The notes beneath the pieces are model-generated. The model did not search any database, had not been told where the DNA came from, and saw nothing but the letters and a program-made list of their open reading frames with translations. Below, piece after piece: positions 32,594 to 44,980 of a stretch of 64,000 bases of DNA. This stretch comes from Adiantum capillus-veneris. Taxonomy: Eukaryota > Streptophyta > Polypodiopsida > Polypodiales > Pteridaceae. The stretch is from positions 127,201,182 to 127,265,181 of the forward strand of contig CM043967.1 in assembly GCA_014529385.2 (NCBI GenBank), given 5' to 3'. The position numbers were made by a program, and so were the translations under genes. Every line of letters begins with the position of its first letter. Within the stretch, counting starts at the first letter, position 1.

Positions 32594-33121
32594 TAGTGAT
32601 CCTTAGGTGGAGAGTGACCTAATCGTAGCTTTTTACTTACAAACCTTTCATTTGATTTCCATTCTATTTACACTTTGGTAGTCAAGTAGCTAGACATGGG
32701 GTTTAGTGCTTTGTAGAGGCTAGAAGTCCGGGACTTGCTAGTCTATTCTTGAAAGTTATTGGAATTTGTGAGTGAGATACAGAAGCATTTTATTTTGCAT
32801 ATTTCCGATGCTTTGAAAGTAATGTTGTATATTTTGTTTGTCTTCTAGTTTTGCACCATTTGTTGGTTTTTAGTCATAGAATTCATTCCAATAGTTAGGA
32901 GTAGGTTAGGTAATATCTACAATTATCAAATTGGGCAAAAAGGATAAGGAAAAAAACTTCAAAACCATATTTTGGTAGCCAAGACCATAAACTCTAAAAT
33001 TTGGAAAATTTAATGGTTAGAAGTCCACAACTGATGTGCAAACGAAAAATAAGTGCAAAAAGGGATAAATCAAACCAAGGAGAGTTGATCTGGAAAGTTC
33101 TAGAAAAATAATGCAGAAACA

Positions 33122-33967
33122 CATGGATCACGATCTATTGACTCCCTGATGCAATTTGGGCAAAAATTGTTACCAAAGTGTCCTGTGAGGTTCTAGACCA
33201 CTAGATATACACTTTTGATGGGAAATTGATACATAAAAATCATCCAAATTAAGAAATTGGGCAAAAGACACAAAAACCTAAAAAAAAGACTGACTTTTTG
33301 GAATCTAAATTCAAAAATAAGTGGAAATTCGACATCTACAGGGTGCAGGTTTACACCTGGCTAAATTTCATGTCCAGATGTAATCAAACATGGATCGTGA
33401 TCCATGACCCCCCGGGGCATCTGAATCTGAGATTTGAGCAGTGAGTAGATGATAAAATATAAGGTAATGTTTGTAAATACACCATAGCAAAAGACAACAA
33501 AAAGTTGATCAAATCATCAAAGTACCATTTGCAAGTCAAAAATCACAAGGCAGACACAAAAATTGGCATTTGAAAGAAAAAGTTTTCTAAATCCAAAAAT
33601 AAGTGGTTAAAAAGACTCCATACACTACAAGTAATTGCCAAGCCAGGTTTGGGGTTTAGATCTGATGCAACATGGATCGCGATCCATGTCTCTCTACTAA
33701 AATTTTGGATAGAGACTATAGAGCCTTGTAGCAAAAATTAATATAAACAACTTATCCAAAAGAAAGGGTACCAAAAAAACTTCCAGAAGTGGTGGCAAAA
33801 TAGGCCAAGAGCCATTCAAGGCCAAACAGACTGAGGAAGTGACTTTTGGGTGGTTTGAAGGGACTCAAACCATATGAAAACCACATAGCAAGGGTCAAGA
33901 GACTGTGAGGGACCAATGTACCACTTTTAGTACATTCTGACACTGAGGTACGTGGATCGTAATCCAC
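33122..33967 (+). repeat. Series of CATGGATCGCGATCCATG palindromes, ~280 bp apart
   Basis: Four copies occur at 33,122-33,139 (three mismatches), 33,389-33,406 (one centre mismatch), 33,670-33,689 (perfect 20-bp palindrome ACATGGATCGCGATCCATGT) and 33,952-33,967 (GTGGAT..ATCCAC arms). The spacings are 267, 282 and 281 bp. The intervening sequence shares phrases such as AAAAATAAGTGGAAA and is a diverged tandem repeat. The array lies downstream of the primer site at 32,576, in the position of a retroelement leader. Confidence 0.8.
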
Positions 33968-34117
33968 AACCCCTTGTCACAGAGTGAGGTTAGATTAATA
34001 CTAGAGTTAGCACTAGTCCCTAGGAGCATATTGGTATTTTCCACAACCCCTTGTCACAGAGTGAGGTTAGATTAATACTAGAGTTAGCACTAGTCCCTAG
34101 GAGCATATTGGTATTTT
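33964..34117 (+). repeat. Perfect 77-bp tandem duplication
   Basis: The segment beginning CCACAACCCCTTGTCACAGA occurs at 33,964 and again at 34,041 with no visible difference. It begins within the last palindrome copy, so the duplication is younger than the array. Confidence 0.9.
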
Positions 34118-34556
34118 CAAAATTCAAATTAAATTTTATTTGTGCATGTTACAAGCAAAATTGGTTTTGTGTTGAAAGTGCGATAAATTTTGATTTGAGA
34201 AGATTTTGACAAACCAAGCGGTTGTAAACTTATAAGCACCAAGTAGTTTTTGTATCGGTTTTAGAAATCAGAGTTTATAGATCAATTTTCTATTGATTGA
34301 AAGGACATACACACCATAAAAGGTAACATGTTAGGGTTTTGCACACGTGATTTTCTTGATGTGTTTGCAATCAAAAAAGTTTCATCAGAATAGGAAGCCC
34401 ACTGCAAAAGACCAATTGAGTCACATTTCTATAGAGGCAAGTGTGAACCAAGTAACTTTATTGACCTTAGAGCCAATTTTAGAGGAAAGTCTTTCTGAAA
34501 TTTATTCAGAGAGATCTTATACCTACATGGTCGAGGGATCCAAAAGTGTGAGTTTC

Positions 34557-34566
34557 AAAGGAGGAT
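34557..34566 (+). promoter_or_regulatory. Polypurine-tract-like run before an LTR start
   Basis: AAAGGAGGA immediately precedes TGTTAGGAGCAG at 34,567, as expected for a plus-strand primer site of an LTR element. It is short and could be chance. Confidence 0.4.
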
Positions 34567-35914
34567 GTTAGGAGCAGCTAACACATGCTACACCAATTAC
34601 GCACCAAGCTAGGGATGTGCTATTGATGTGCACAATATTTACTATTCACGTTGCATAAGGTCTTGGGATCATTTAAGAGATCCAAATTGAATAATCTAAA
34701 GGGCTCAACTTAATCTAGCAGAAAGACTTGGAGTCCATGCCTCTATAAGAAGCTCTTTTGTGCAAAGAGAATTCATTCTTGAGAGCTCAATCTATGGATG
34801 GCGTAGCCTTGATGCCCATGCTTAGATGGCTAGTGCTAATCCTTTGTAAGTAGAGAATCTCTTCTTGATCAATCTAATCTCTATTTTTCCCATTAATCTT
34901 CTCTTCTCTAGATTCCATTAATGTCATGAAGTAGTTCTACACTCTCATTATTCTGAATTTGAGAGAGGTAATGACTTCTTGCTTTGATCGAACTCTGTTC
35001 TACCATGAGTATTTCAATTAGTTGATGACTTCTCTAGTTTTGTTTATTAGTGTGATGTGAGTGCACGTGTGGTCATGTGATTAGAGTTTGTGCCTAATTG
35101 TATGCTTGAGTGCATGAATGTTTAAGATCCTTGAGCTCAATGCCACTTGTGTGTGATATGACAGGTCAACTTCAATGCAACTAGTGTGTGCTTTGGTCAT
35201 GGATTCCTGTATTGATGATTGTGATGCTCTTGTGACTTGATAAGATTGAGAAGTCCGACTTTGGTGGACTTGATGTGTGTAGGAGTTGCTTGATTAGTGA
35301 TTAGAGTGTGATTAGAGTTAGTCTAGCCGTGCTTCATTGTGTGAAGTTTCCATGCCCTAGCCAAGTGATTTGCCACTCGCCAAAGAACCATGAGAAGTGA
35401 CTACATTGTTGTTATCACCTTTTCTTTGAACAAAAATAAAAGCATGTTCATTTGCACCCTGTTTAACCTTGTTTTTTCTAGAAAGTGACTCTTGCAATAA
35501 CAATGTGCCTAATGCATCAAACTTGAAAACTTCACGATTTCCTTGGGTCATAAGTTTCCAAGTACTAGAAAAACTTGATACCAGCAAGGAAAGTGTCCAT
35601 TTCATCTTCCCCATGCATAATCTTGTGTTCATGATTGTGATTTTGTTACTAGAGAATATTGGCAAGTCAGACTTTGGTGGACTTGATGTGTGTAGGAGTT
35701 GTTTAATTAATGATTAGAGTGTGATTAGAGTTAGTCTAGCCATGGCTAATATCTACTTTTATTGAATAAGAATCCTCTTGAATTCTCTTATTCATTGTGT
35801 CTGATGACACTCTCACATTCCATTGTGTGATGTTTCCATGCCCTAGCTGGGTGATTCTCTCTCTGCATTGATTATTTTGTTGGAGTTGGCCTATGCAATG
35901 ACTATCTCCTTACA
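34567..35914 (+). mobile_element. Decayed LTR with TGTTAG...CTTACA ends
   Basis: The segment begins TGTTAGGAGCAGCTAACA and ends TCTCCTTACA, so the ends are inverted and TG/CA-bounded. A TATA-like CTCTATAAGAAG lies at about 34,741. Positions ~34,790-35,330 are repeated, with about 80-85% similarity by eye, at ~41,540-42,070. Inside, ~85 bp around 35,250-35,335 recur at 35,660-35,745, an internal duplication flanking unrelated sequence. A primer-site-like sequence follows at 35,917. Confidence 0.5.
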
Positions 35915-35916
35915 TT

Positions 35917-35934
35917 TGGCACCTTTACTGGGGA
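35917..35934 (+). promoter_or_regulatory. tRNA-Asp-type primer binding site, heavily mutated
   Basis: TGGCACCTTTACTGGGGA matches the expected tRNA-Asp primer complement at 14 of 18 positions; three of the four changes are G-to-A or C-to-T transitions, as expected from decay of methylated cytosines. It starts two bases after the LTR-like CA end. Confidence 0.5.
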
Positions 35935-38340
35935 GTGGTTGGCTAAGGTAGAGGATTCTCTGGTAAGAGTAATTTCACGACTAATTTCATACGTTTTTAT
36001 TGTGTATAACTGAATTATAGTTTAATTTGATTGTGTGTGCAAGTGATTAAAGCTGATTTTTGAGTTATGAATACCTCAAACCCCCCATTTTACCCGCAAT
36101 TTCACTAGTTTCATACTAACCATTATTAATTTTACTTCATTTTCATGCTAATTTTGCTCATTTCATGCTAATTTTCACTAAATTTTGACTAATTTCACTA
36201 ACCTAACGACTAACTTTTGATGTGTAATGTATGTTTAATCCCTTATAAGAGGTGGATCATCACTCTAATCAAGTTAATTGTGATAATTTATGATTTATTT
36301 GAAGATTTGAGCGTTTGATTTTTGACCTACATTGGTCAATTTTGGAGCCAATTTGGTGGTACAGACACTTGTGTGCATAATAATGCATCTTTGTGTGGAG
36401 CAAAGGAATAGCTTGGAGGGTGATTATGATGTTAGTGCACTCACTTACTCATTTCAATTCTTGATTGATTAATGTGGTTCAATGTGTGCTAATTACTTGC
36501 TAAAGTCAGGTGTGTAAGTCAATTGACATACACCTTGCACCTAATTTGATTCACTTGGAATGAAATTATTGTTCAACTTTCACTAATGAACCTTGTGTGT
36601 GTCAAGATAATTCTTAATTATCATCAATAATTCATTTGTGTGCATAAAGATCATTGTGTCTGTAATGCACCAAAGATGGAAAAAACTGCCATAAAATTCA
36701 AGTGTGTGTGAGCTTAATCTTGATTGTGTGCATGCATAGAAATTGAATGATATGTGAATGTACAACCATGTAGTTGATGTACATGTTAGGAAATTCCACT
36801 CATTGAATATGTCTAACTGCCAAGAAATTGGCGAAAATTGAGTGTGTGCCCCTAATTGAAGACCACTTGATTCAATGATTGATGGACAATTGGGGCACCC
36901 AAATGCTTTTCGATTGTGAATAGGCATCAAATGTGTGTGCAAGAATTAGGGATAGGCCTAATTTCATTGCCAATTGAGCCAAGTTTGAAATTTTGTGTTT
37001 AATTTTGGAGTGCCTAATTGAATTGCCAATTGAGCCAAATTTAAAACTTTGTGTTTAATATTGGAGTGTGTACATTGCTTGTTAGGTCAAAATAGGGTTA
37101 AATTTTGAGAAACTAAGTGTGCATGCATCCACATGTGCTCATTCAAGTAGGCAATGAGCATTGCAATGAGATATTGATCGGTTAGTTGCATAATTTTTTT
37201 GTCTTAATTTGGGTGTGTATTCCTATCACTGGCATGTGCAATGTGTTAATGAATAATTGGTATTTTTTTCCCAATTATGATGATGAATTGGCCAAATAGT
37301 TAATGTGGGTTCACAAATTGGCTTGAAGATTGAGATAGGTCACTCAACTGATGCTTGATTGTGGAGACTTTTAGTGTATTTCCATGTATGATTGATCAAT
37401 GTTATGAACATGGAAATGTTACATTGATGTGTGTGCATAATTGTACCGAAACGTTTAAGTATGTGTGTCATTACAAACCAAAATGACAAATCCAATTAGG
37501 TTTGGATAATTAGAGATATTGGAAAAGAGCAATAGAAGATTACAATAGTTATAAACTGGATATGGGATAATGTAAGGATTTGTGCATTCATTAAGTGTGT
37601 GCATCTCCCAATATTGTAAATTGATTCAATTTTTATTTCAAAGTTGGGAAGTTTCTGTGCATGGATTGATTGACTTAATTTTTCATGTGTGCAATCCCGT
37701 TCCCTTTCAAATGAAGATGTGGTTTAGCAATTGTTCAATCATTCTCAAAAATTGAGATCAATTTCACACTGCATTAGAACCTAATTGATTGTAAATGGTG
37801 TGTGTCATTATGAATAGAACCAATCTTTATGAGAAAAGGTCCAATTACGGTATAAAGATTCATGGAAATTGAATCCTTCCTTAATCGTTAGAAGCTTCCA
37901 CCATTCTAAAGTAAAAGTTACAAGAAAATGAGGACTCCATCTCTTTTTTATCGGTCGTTTGTATGTACATTGATGAAATGGGAAATAAATTACAAAGGAA
38001 GTGTTTCATTCTGTGTTATCGTAATGTATTTTGAGGTTTACATTTTTTTGATCGAGACTCTCTTCCTCTATATCGATTCTTACCAACCTACATACCCATG
38101 CTTTGCGAGAAAAATCCCCAATAAAATTTGGAAAAAGAAGTCAAAAACAAAAATCCTCCTATCTGGATGGTCTTTGGACTCACGTTGTGACGCGATACGG
38201 GAGAGCGAAATACATTGATAATGCAAAATACAGAGTGTGCATAATAAATTGATGAAATAAAGAATCTGTATGGATGTGAGATAATTATTACAAGATGAGC
38301 CTAGCTCGTTTCATAACCTCCTGACCACCCCTGAGCTATC
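35935..38340. other. Non-coding element interior with recurring GTGTGTGCA words
   Basis: No protein family was recognised. The word GTGTGTGCA or GTGTGCAT recurs irregularly about every 60-200 bp (for example near 36,368, 36,637, 36,726, 36,842, 36,930, 37,432 and 37,594). It is usually next to ATTG- or AATT-rich phrases such as CAATTGAGCCAA. This is probably the interior of the decayed LTR element. Confidence 0.4.
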
Positions 38341-38436
38341 TCAATCTCAATCCTGTGCACAATCTCACTCTCACTCTCACTCTCACTCTCAATCTCAATC
38401 TCAAGCTCAATCTCAATCTCAATCACACTCTTAATC
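38341..38436 (+). repeat. Hexanucleotide (TCTCAA/TCTCAC)n microsatellite
   Basis: A 6-bp period TCTCAC changing to TCTCAA covers about 95 bp, with an (ACAATC)n continuation at about 38,476-38,495. One frame reads as alternating Leu-Thr and Leu-Asn and is not a gene. Confidence 0.9.
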
Positions 38437-38499
38437 TTCCAATCGCAACGCCAATCATAATGTGGGAAAGCAATACAATCACAATCACAATCACACCTT

Positions 38500-39275
38500 G
38501 TACAGATCCTGTTTCACTTTACTTAGTAGATATCACAATGGTTTCTTCAATGTCTACAAAATACCCAAAACAATATACTCATGCAACCAATTCAACATGA
38601 TAATCAAATTATAAAGTATAATTTTTTACCATCATAAAAAAGAGCATACTCACTTCTTCTTTGAATCAAACAAAAGAGATACTGCTTGTGTATATTTGTC
38701 TGTAGTCTAACATGTTGCTACTTGTAGGCTATCCTCAATGTTGTTGGTAGTTTGTTTTTGCCATAACTTTGTCATATGAACTCAGAATTTAGACGTGCAG
38801 GTACTCAAAACGACAAGAACAAGTTTAGTCTACGACGTATTTTGGCTAAAAATACAACTTTTAGGTTGTGACTCATAGAAACCCTATTTTTGTCTCCACA
38901 ACTTTTTCAACTTATTTTAAGCTTATCCATGCATTTTGAGCTAAAAAACATAAAACTAAAACATTGATATTGATAAAAACATCAATTTTGACTTCATAGT
39001 CAAATTATCTTTTATTCAATAATTATTATTAAATACATCTTCAATGTATTTTGAAGAGAATGTATTTTGTCCCTCGATATCTCAAAACTCATTGTGTACG
39101 ATTAATATTCTCTATCTTATAAACTATTCAAAAATATTTTAAACTATATTTAACAAAGAGTTCTAACCTATTACATTCTTTTTGACTTTAAGAACTTTAA
39201 AAATATTTCTATTACACACGTACTTATGGATGTTGCCTCAACCACCACCTTTAGTGCACCTACACACACAACAAT

Positions 39276-39351
<76 letters not shown>

Positions 39352-39889
39352 TTTTCTACAGCCTTGGATCTCATGATATCACCATACATGGATGAGGGAT
39401 CTACTACCTTTTTTGCAAAAGCTTCCAAATTGCCCTAATTAATGCCCATTGTTGCTATCTCTCCTACTTTTTCTCCCCGTTTGGTGCTCCTAGACCAGTC
39501 TTGCAACTCTCGTGGACCCCTTGCTACGCTAGACATAGTGGGAAACTCCACAAAACTTCAAACATGATCAAACACATTGTGCGCTACACTTGGCCCCACA
39601 ATTATTTCCATGAAATTTGCAACAAAATCTCCATCTCTCATGCCCCATTCAACCAAACATATTTGGTGCCTGCTCTCCAAGAAATCCCGTATGGGCCCTA
39701 CTACAAAATCTCACAATATACAACTGATGTTGATTCTAGAGAATCTTTTGTTTGATCCAATCGACGATATCTACTAGCTTGCAACATGCACACTTTGAAG
39801 CTCACCCACCACAAAACCCCTTGCTCATCCCTAGTGGGCCTAGCCCGCAAGTCACATTGTACACACTCTTCTACCAGAACTCGTATCGG

Positions 39890-39948
<59 letters not shown>

Positions 39949-40120
39949 GGTGTCTACCTCAACCGCATGCAGAAATACCCACTTTCTCGAGTTGAAAGTG
40001 ACCAGGGCTTATCACCCACCAACGTCATTACACTCATTCACATCACACCCTAAGGCCTGACTTGTGAGCTCATTTCTCTCTCACTAACGACTCAAAAAAG
40101 AAGAGGTTAAAAAAAAGTCC

Positions 40121-40176
<56 letters not shown>

Positions 40177-41490
40177 ATAGAGCTAAAGGGGTTCCCACCC
40201 ATGCCTTAGACTTGAGCATGATATAAAATGAAAACCAAAAGTGACTCAAATGAGTTCAAAGAAATGATTAGCCACAAAAAAGAAGATATTCCCAAAGTCA
40301 AGCTTAAGTCAAACCATATCCAAGTGTGCTGAAAAGAATGAAAAATGGAACCAACGGGGAAAGAAATTTTGGTTTACGCGGACAAATGACATTCTTACAC
40401 GATTGATTTTTGACTTGAAAATTGTGCTCAAAGGGTTGCTAATGGCCTTGATCATTCTTTTGGTTGACTCGTTGATAGCACAAGCTTGCTATTTAATCAA
40501 TAGGAGTATAAGGCTTCAAATGCAATACACCAAGAACATATCCATTGGTGGACAAATAAAATGGTTATTTCTTGGATTGCAAAAAAAATAATCAAGAGGC
40601 TTCTATACAAAGAATGGATGCTTTGCTCAAGGAAGCTCAAAAGAGCACAAATAGGTGAAATACTTCCATGCTATTATCTTTTTATCTTTACATCTCCTTG
40701 CTTGCTTGGATTGAGTGAATTTGATTCTAAGCTACGATTCCTTTCATTTCAAAAGCTAGGCATACATGAAAGTTTCAACAGTTTGCTTTATGAATATTAA
40801 ACGCATTAGAAATTTGGTTCTATGTGTGCTAATCATAGGTAATTGGCCTTAACCTTAGGTTAATGTAGGATCATTGCTTCTTAGTCCTAGACTCTTAGTG
40901 ATTGTCTTAATACTCCACTTACTTCTAACATGACCTAGGGCTATGAATAGGCTTTTATTCCCTTAGTCCAGTTGCCATAATCATATCTTATTACGGAGAA
41001 AATAAAAAATGAACAAATGAATAAAAAAGTGTTAAAAAAGAATAGATAAAATGCTACTAGACACATGAAAATCAAATGTATATGTTATGTTTGTGCCTAT
41101 GTGAGGCCTAGTGCCTTATTGGCACTTGACAAGTGAGGGGAATCACCTTGGCTTGCTTGGTCAAGGCCCTAAACCAGTGCCTTGGGATGATAGAGGTTAG
41201 TCACCACCTTGGTAGGCGAGTAGACTTTTGGATCAACTCCTTGAGGGTTCAAGGAGCCGAGAGTTGTAGCTTGAATTGCCTTGGGGTGGTTGCCTTGTGA
41301 TAGTGTTTTCTATGAAATGCCAAAAAATTATTCCATGAGCTTTAAAAAGATCTATGACTTTAAATTTCATTTTGGGGGGAAAACTTGAAGTCAAATAAAC
41401 AAGCCGTTTTACTCGTTTGAATTCGAAAGTTGTCCTTTGATTGCTTTCTTAATACTAAAGGGTTGACTCCCATAAAATGTCAAATAAAGA
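38500..41490. other. Non-coding stretch with CA and AG microsatellites
   Basis: Uninterrupted (CA)n runs lie at about 39,273-39,348 and 39,890-39,946, and an (AG)n run at about 40,127-40,172. A short frame at 40,430-40,580 contains ACYLINRS, faintly like a Ty1/copia integrase segment, but with no supporting context. No gene is called here. Confidence 0.4.
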
Positions 41491-41494
41491 GGCC

Positions 41495-42080
41495 CTTCTA
41501 GACTCCATTCTCTTCCTAATAGATCCCTCCTGAGTGCTCAATCTATGGATGGATTCTCCTTGAGATTAATGTCCATGCTTAGATGGCTAGTGCTAATCCT
41601 TTGTATTTAGAGAAGTTCTTCTTGATTAATCTAATCTCTATTTTTCTTATTAATCTTGTCTTTTCTTTAATTCCATGAAGTAGTTGTACACTCTTATTAT
41701 TCTAGATTCAAGAGAGGTAATGACTTCTTGCTTCGATCTAACTCTCTTCTACCATGAGTATTTAAAGCAATTGATGACTTCTCTAATTATCTTGATTAGT
41801 ATGGTATGTGTGCACTCATGGGTGATTAGAGTTTGTGCCTCATTGTTTTCTTAAGTGTGTGAATGTTTAAGAACCTTGAGCTCAATGCCACTTGTGTGTG
41901 ATATGATTAGAGTACTTTGATTGACATATGATGATTGGAGAGGCCAAATTAAATGCAATTAGTGTGTGTTTTAGTCATGGATTCTTGTGTTCTTATCATT
42001 CCAGAAGATCGGCAAGTTGAACTTTGGTGGACTTGATGTGTGTAGGAGTTGCTTGATTAGTGATTAGAGTGTGGTTTATA
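41495..42080 (+). mobile_element. Partial second copy of the LTR at 34,567-35,914
   Basis: From GCTCAATCTATGGATGG (about 41,540) to TGATTAGAGTGTGG (about 42,072) this matches 34,790-35,320 at about 80-85% by eye, in the same orientation. The upstream (U3) and downstream ends are not matched, so it is a fragment. Confidence 0.5.
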
Positions 42081-42690
42081 GTTAGTCTATTGCAAGGTCC
42101 CCTCACTGTCTCACCATGACGGAATTGGAGGACACCTGGCGATCACTACATCCTATGCAAAAGCAAAAAAAAAAGGCTAAGAAGAAAAAGAAGACCAGTG
42201 GATGGTCTCTCGTCACTTAGTGAGTTGAGTCCAAGCCACCAGTGAAAAGGAGTTTAGCTCCACCCCACACGGGAAGCGTAATTTCGTACTATCGGCCCTA
42301 TTCTCATCTTCCAGGAGGAGAAGTAACCTCAGTGCCTTTTTCCCCATAAGTTTCAGAGGCACGTACACCGACTTCCTTCTGCTCTGGCATAATGAGCTAT
42401 CTAATGACGTACTCTATTGCGCAGGGCATATAGTTCCCGACTAATCAGGACCACCCATCTCGTAGGATTTGGAAACCTGAGCCAAGCCCCCGCTTTCCAC
42501 CCCGCACTCACACAGAGTCTTTGTGTGGCCTAATTACTGACACATTGTTGTTCACCACTTAGGGTTCTTTTTTTCACATTTCCTCGACACAAGTTCATTA
42601 AGATAGCCCTTCAAACATTGTCAAATCGGCACCAAAACATATCTTTCCTAGGAAAAAGTACTCAACAAACAGTACTTTATTAAAAATTCC
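42081..42690. other. GC-richer stretch of unknown origin
   Basis: The composition is clearly less AT-rich than the neighbours. No open frame or RNA gene was recognised. It begins abruptly after the LTR fragment and ends where the tandem duplication starts. Confidence 0.35.
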
Positions 42691-43178
42691 AATGTCCTAG
42701 AGTCCTGACAACCTCCAACGAGTGTTAACTCCACCCGTTGTCAACTGGCCGCCCATACAACCAGTCCATGATTCCACCCAATCCATGGAGTAACTCTCCG
42801 GGTAAAAATCATGTATCCACCGCATAGAACGCAAGCCATGGACATATCCACTGCATAGAAAGCAAGTCGTGGATTTAGCTCCTGTGATAACTTCGTGAGC
42901 TACCGCTCTGTGATCAATAGGGGGTTCAAACTACATCGACATTGGAATAATGAATGAAATTTGTTTGAGATAGTTTCCCCTAAGAACGATTCTTTCCTAC
43001 TTCCAAAGAGTCTTTCCATAAAATATTTATTTCTTATATAATTTAAACTTAAACTTAAATAAAACCTTTAAAAATACCAATACCGTTGTCTCAGTTGGAT
43101 TTCCAACATAGTTCGGGGAGTTTAAACATTCCTAAAGTTATCGTAATGCAATGCTTATGTCAAATAAAAAAATTAAAT

Positions 43179-43325
43179 TCATCCTACCTCATGAATTTCC
43201 TCTTCGATGCCTTGTGAGATGGCCGGATTTTCCTCTCTTATCGGTGCTTTACCATTGTTTTCCATGTTGCTAGTTCCTGCCTCACGGTCGTTAGCACCAC
43301 CAAAACGTGTCCTCTTGGGGGCCAT
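43179..43325 (-). CDS. Short 48-residue frame (MAPKRTRFGG...), unknown
   Basis: A minus-strand frame starts MAPKRTRFGGANDREAGTSN and ends EEEIHEVG. The start resembles the basic N-termini of some plant gag proteins, and the end (CATGAG|GTAGGATG) could be a splice donor. The second duplicate (about 44,330-44,473) keeps the start but has an extra G that breaks the frame. It may be an exon of an old retroelement; no function is assigned. Confidence 0.25.
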   Translation of the reverse strand: MAPKRTRFGGANDREAGTSNMENNGKAPIREENPAISQGIEEEIHEVG

Positions 43326-44975
43326 ATCTCACTACTAGGATTAGTTCTTTCAAAGTAACAAGAGACTAGACGTAATTCCCACAACAAACAATGAGAAAAC
43401 ATGACGAGGAATAACCTTATTCTTATACATAATGCTAGATTAAATGACAAGCCTTCACAACTACAAGTATGCAAGCTAACTCAAGGATGCAACGAGATGA
43501 ATGTGCCTTAATTACTAATAAACTCATCCTAAGATTATCATAACCCAAACTTTCCTCGTATGCAACATGAGATCAAGATTAATGTATTAATTAGATGCAT
43601 CAATATAACATACAATGGTAGACTATAACCATGCAAATACCCAATATAATAGATGATTAATTTCCACAAAATCATACACAATTTGCTAATGCAACACAAT
43701 ACCCTAGTTGTACATCTTTTTTTGTATGCAAGAAGTCTCATAATCATGTCCTAATTTCATGGGCAAATGAAGGGTTTAATTCCTTGATTAATCCTCAATT
43801 TGGGTGCACAAAAAGTCTCATCATATCTTAGAGAATCATAAATTCCTGGAGTCGTGAGGACCTTGAGCGAGTGTTAACTCCACCCGTTGTCAACTGGTCG
43901 CCCATACAACCAGTCCATGATTCCACTCAATTCATGGAGTAACTCTCCGGGTAAAAATCATGTATCCACCGCGTAGAAAGCAAGCCATGGACATATCCAC
44001 CGCATAGAAAGAAAGTCGTGGATTTAGCTCCTGCGATAACTTCACGAGATACCGCCTTGTGATCAGTAGGGGGTTCAGACTAAATCGACATTGAAATAAT
44101 GAATGAAATTTGTTTGAGATAGTTTCCCTAACAACCATTCTTTTCTACTTCCAAACAGTCTTTCCATAAAACATTTCTTTACTATATAATTAAAACTTAA
44201 ACTTAAATAAAACCTTTAAAAATACCAATGCCGTTGTCTCAGTTGGATTTCCAACATAGTTCGGGGAGTTTAAACATTCCTAAAGTTATCGTAATGCAAT
44301 GCTTATGTGAAATACAAAAATTAAATTCATCCTACCTCATGAATTTTCTCTTCTATGCCTCGTGAGATGGCACAATTTTCCTCTCTCATCGGTGCTTTAT
44401 CATTGTTTGCCATGTTGCTAGTTCATGCCTCGCGGGTCGTTAGCACCACCAAAATGTGTCCTCTTGGGGGCCATATCTCACTACTAGGATTAGTTCTTTC
44501 AAAGAAACAAGAGACTAGGCGTAATTCCCACAACAACCAATGAGAAAACTTGACAAGGAATAACCTTATTCTTACACATACTGCTAGATTAAATGACAAG
44601 CCTTCACAACTGCAAGTATGCACGCTAACTCAAGGATGCAACGAGATGAATGTGCCTTGATTACTCATAAACTCATCCTAAGATTATCATAACCAAAACT
44701 TCCCTCGTATGCAACATGAGATCAAGATTAATGTATTAATTAGATGCATCAATATAACATACAATGGTAGACTATAACCATGCAAATACCCAATATAATA
44801 GATGATTAATTTCCACAAAGTCATACACAATTTGCTAATGCAACACAATACCCTAGTTGTACATCTTTTTTTGTATGCAAGAAGTCTCATAATCATGTCC
44901 TAATTTCATGGGCAAATGAAGGGTTTAATTCCTGGATAAATCCTCAATTTGGGTGCATAAAAAGTCTCACCATAT

Positions 44976-44980
44976 CTTAG
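44976..44980 (+). repeat. Target-site duplication CTTAG (left)
   Basis: CTTAG directly precedes the 5' LTR and is repeated at 57,801-57,805 directly after the 3' LTR. Confidence 0.9.

Larger units (their letters stand above)
42697..44980. repeat. 1,149-bp tandem duplication, second copy interrupted by the LTR element
   Basis: GTGTTAACTCCACCCGTTGT occurs at 42,722 and 43,871, 1,149 bp apart, and the similarity of about 95% runs through the whole unit. Copy 1 ends near 43,845. Copy 2 is cut at 44,980 and resumes after 57,800. At the equivalent place copy 1 reads CATATCTTAGAGAATCAT without interruption, giving the pre-insertion sequence. Confidence 0.85.

Noticed and set aside
35357-35665. 102-residue minus-strand frame inside the LTR at 34.6-35.9 kb
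   Set aside because: It lies between the two internal duplicates of the LTR, has no recognisable domain and no start context; it is probably inserted non-coding sequence.
39182-40060. Open frames through the CA microsatellites
   Set aside because: They are Thr-His or Val-Cys runs encoded by the dinucleotide repeats.
40403-40800. Copia integrase remnant suggested by ACYLINRS
   Set aside because: A single short phrase without neighbouring integrase or RT motifs is insufficient.
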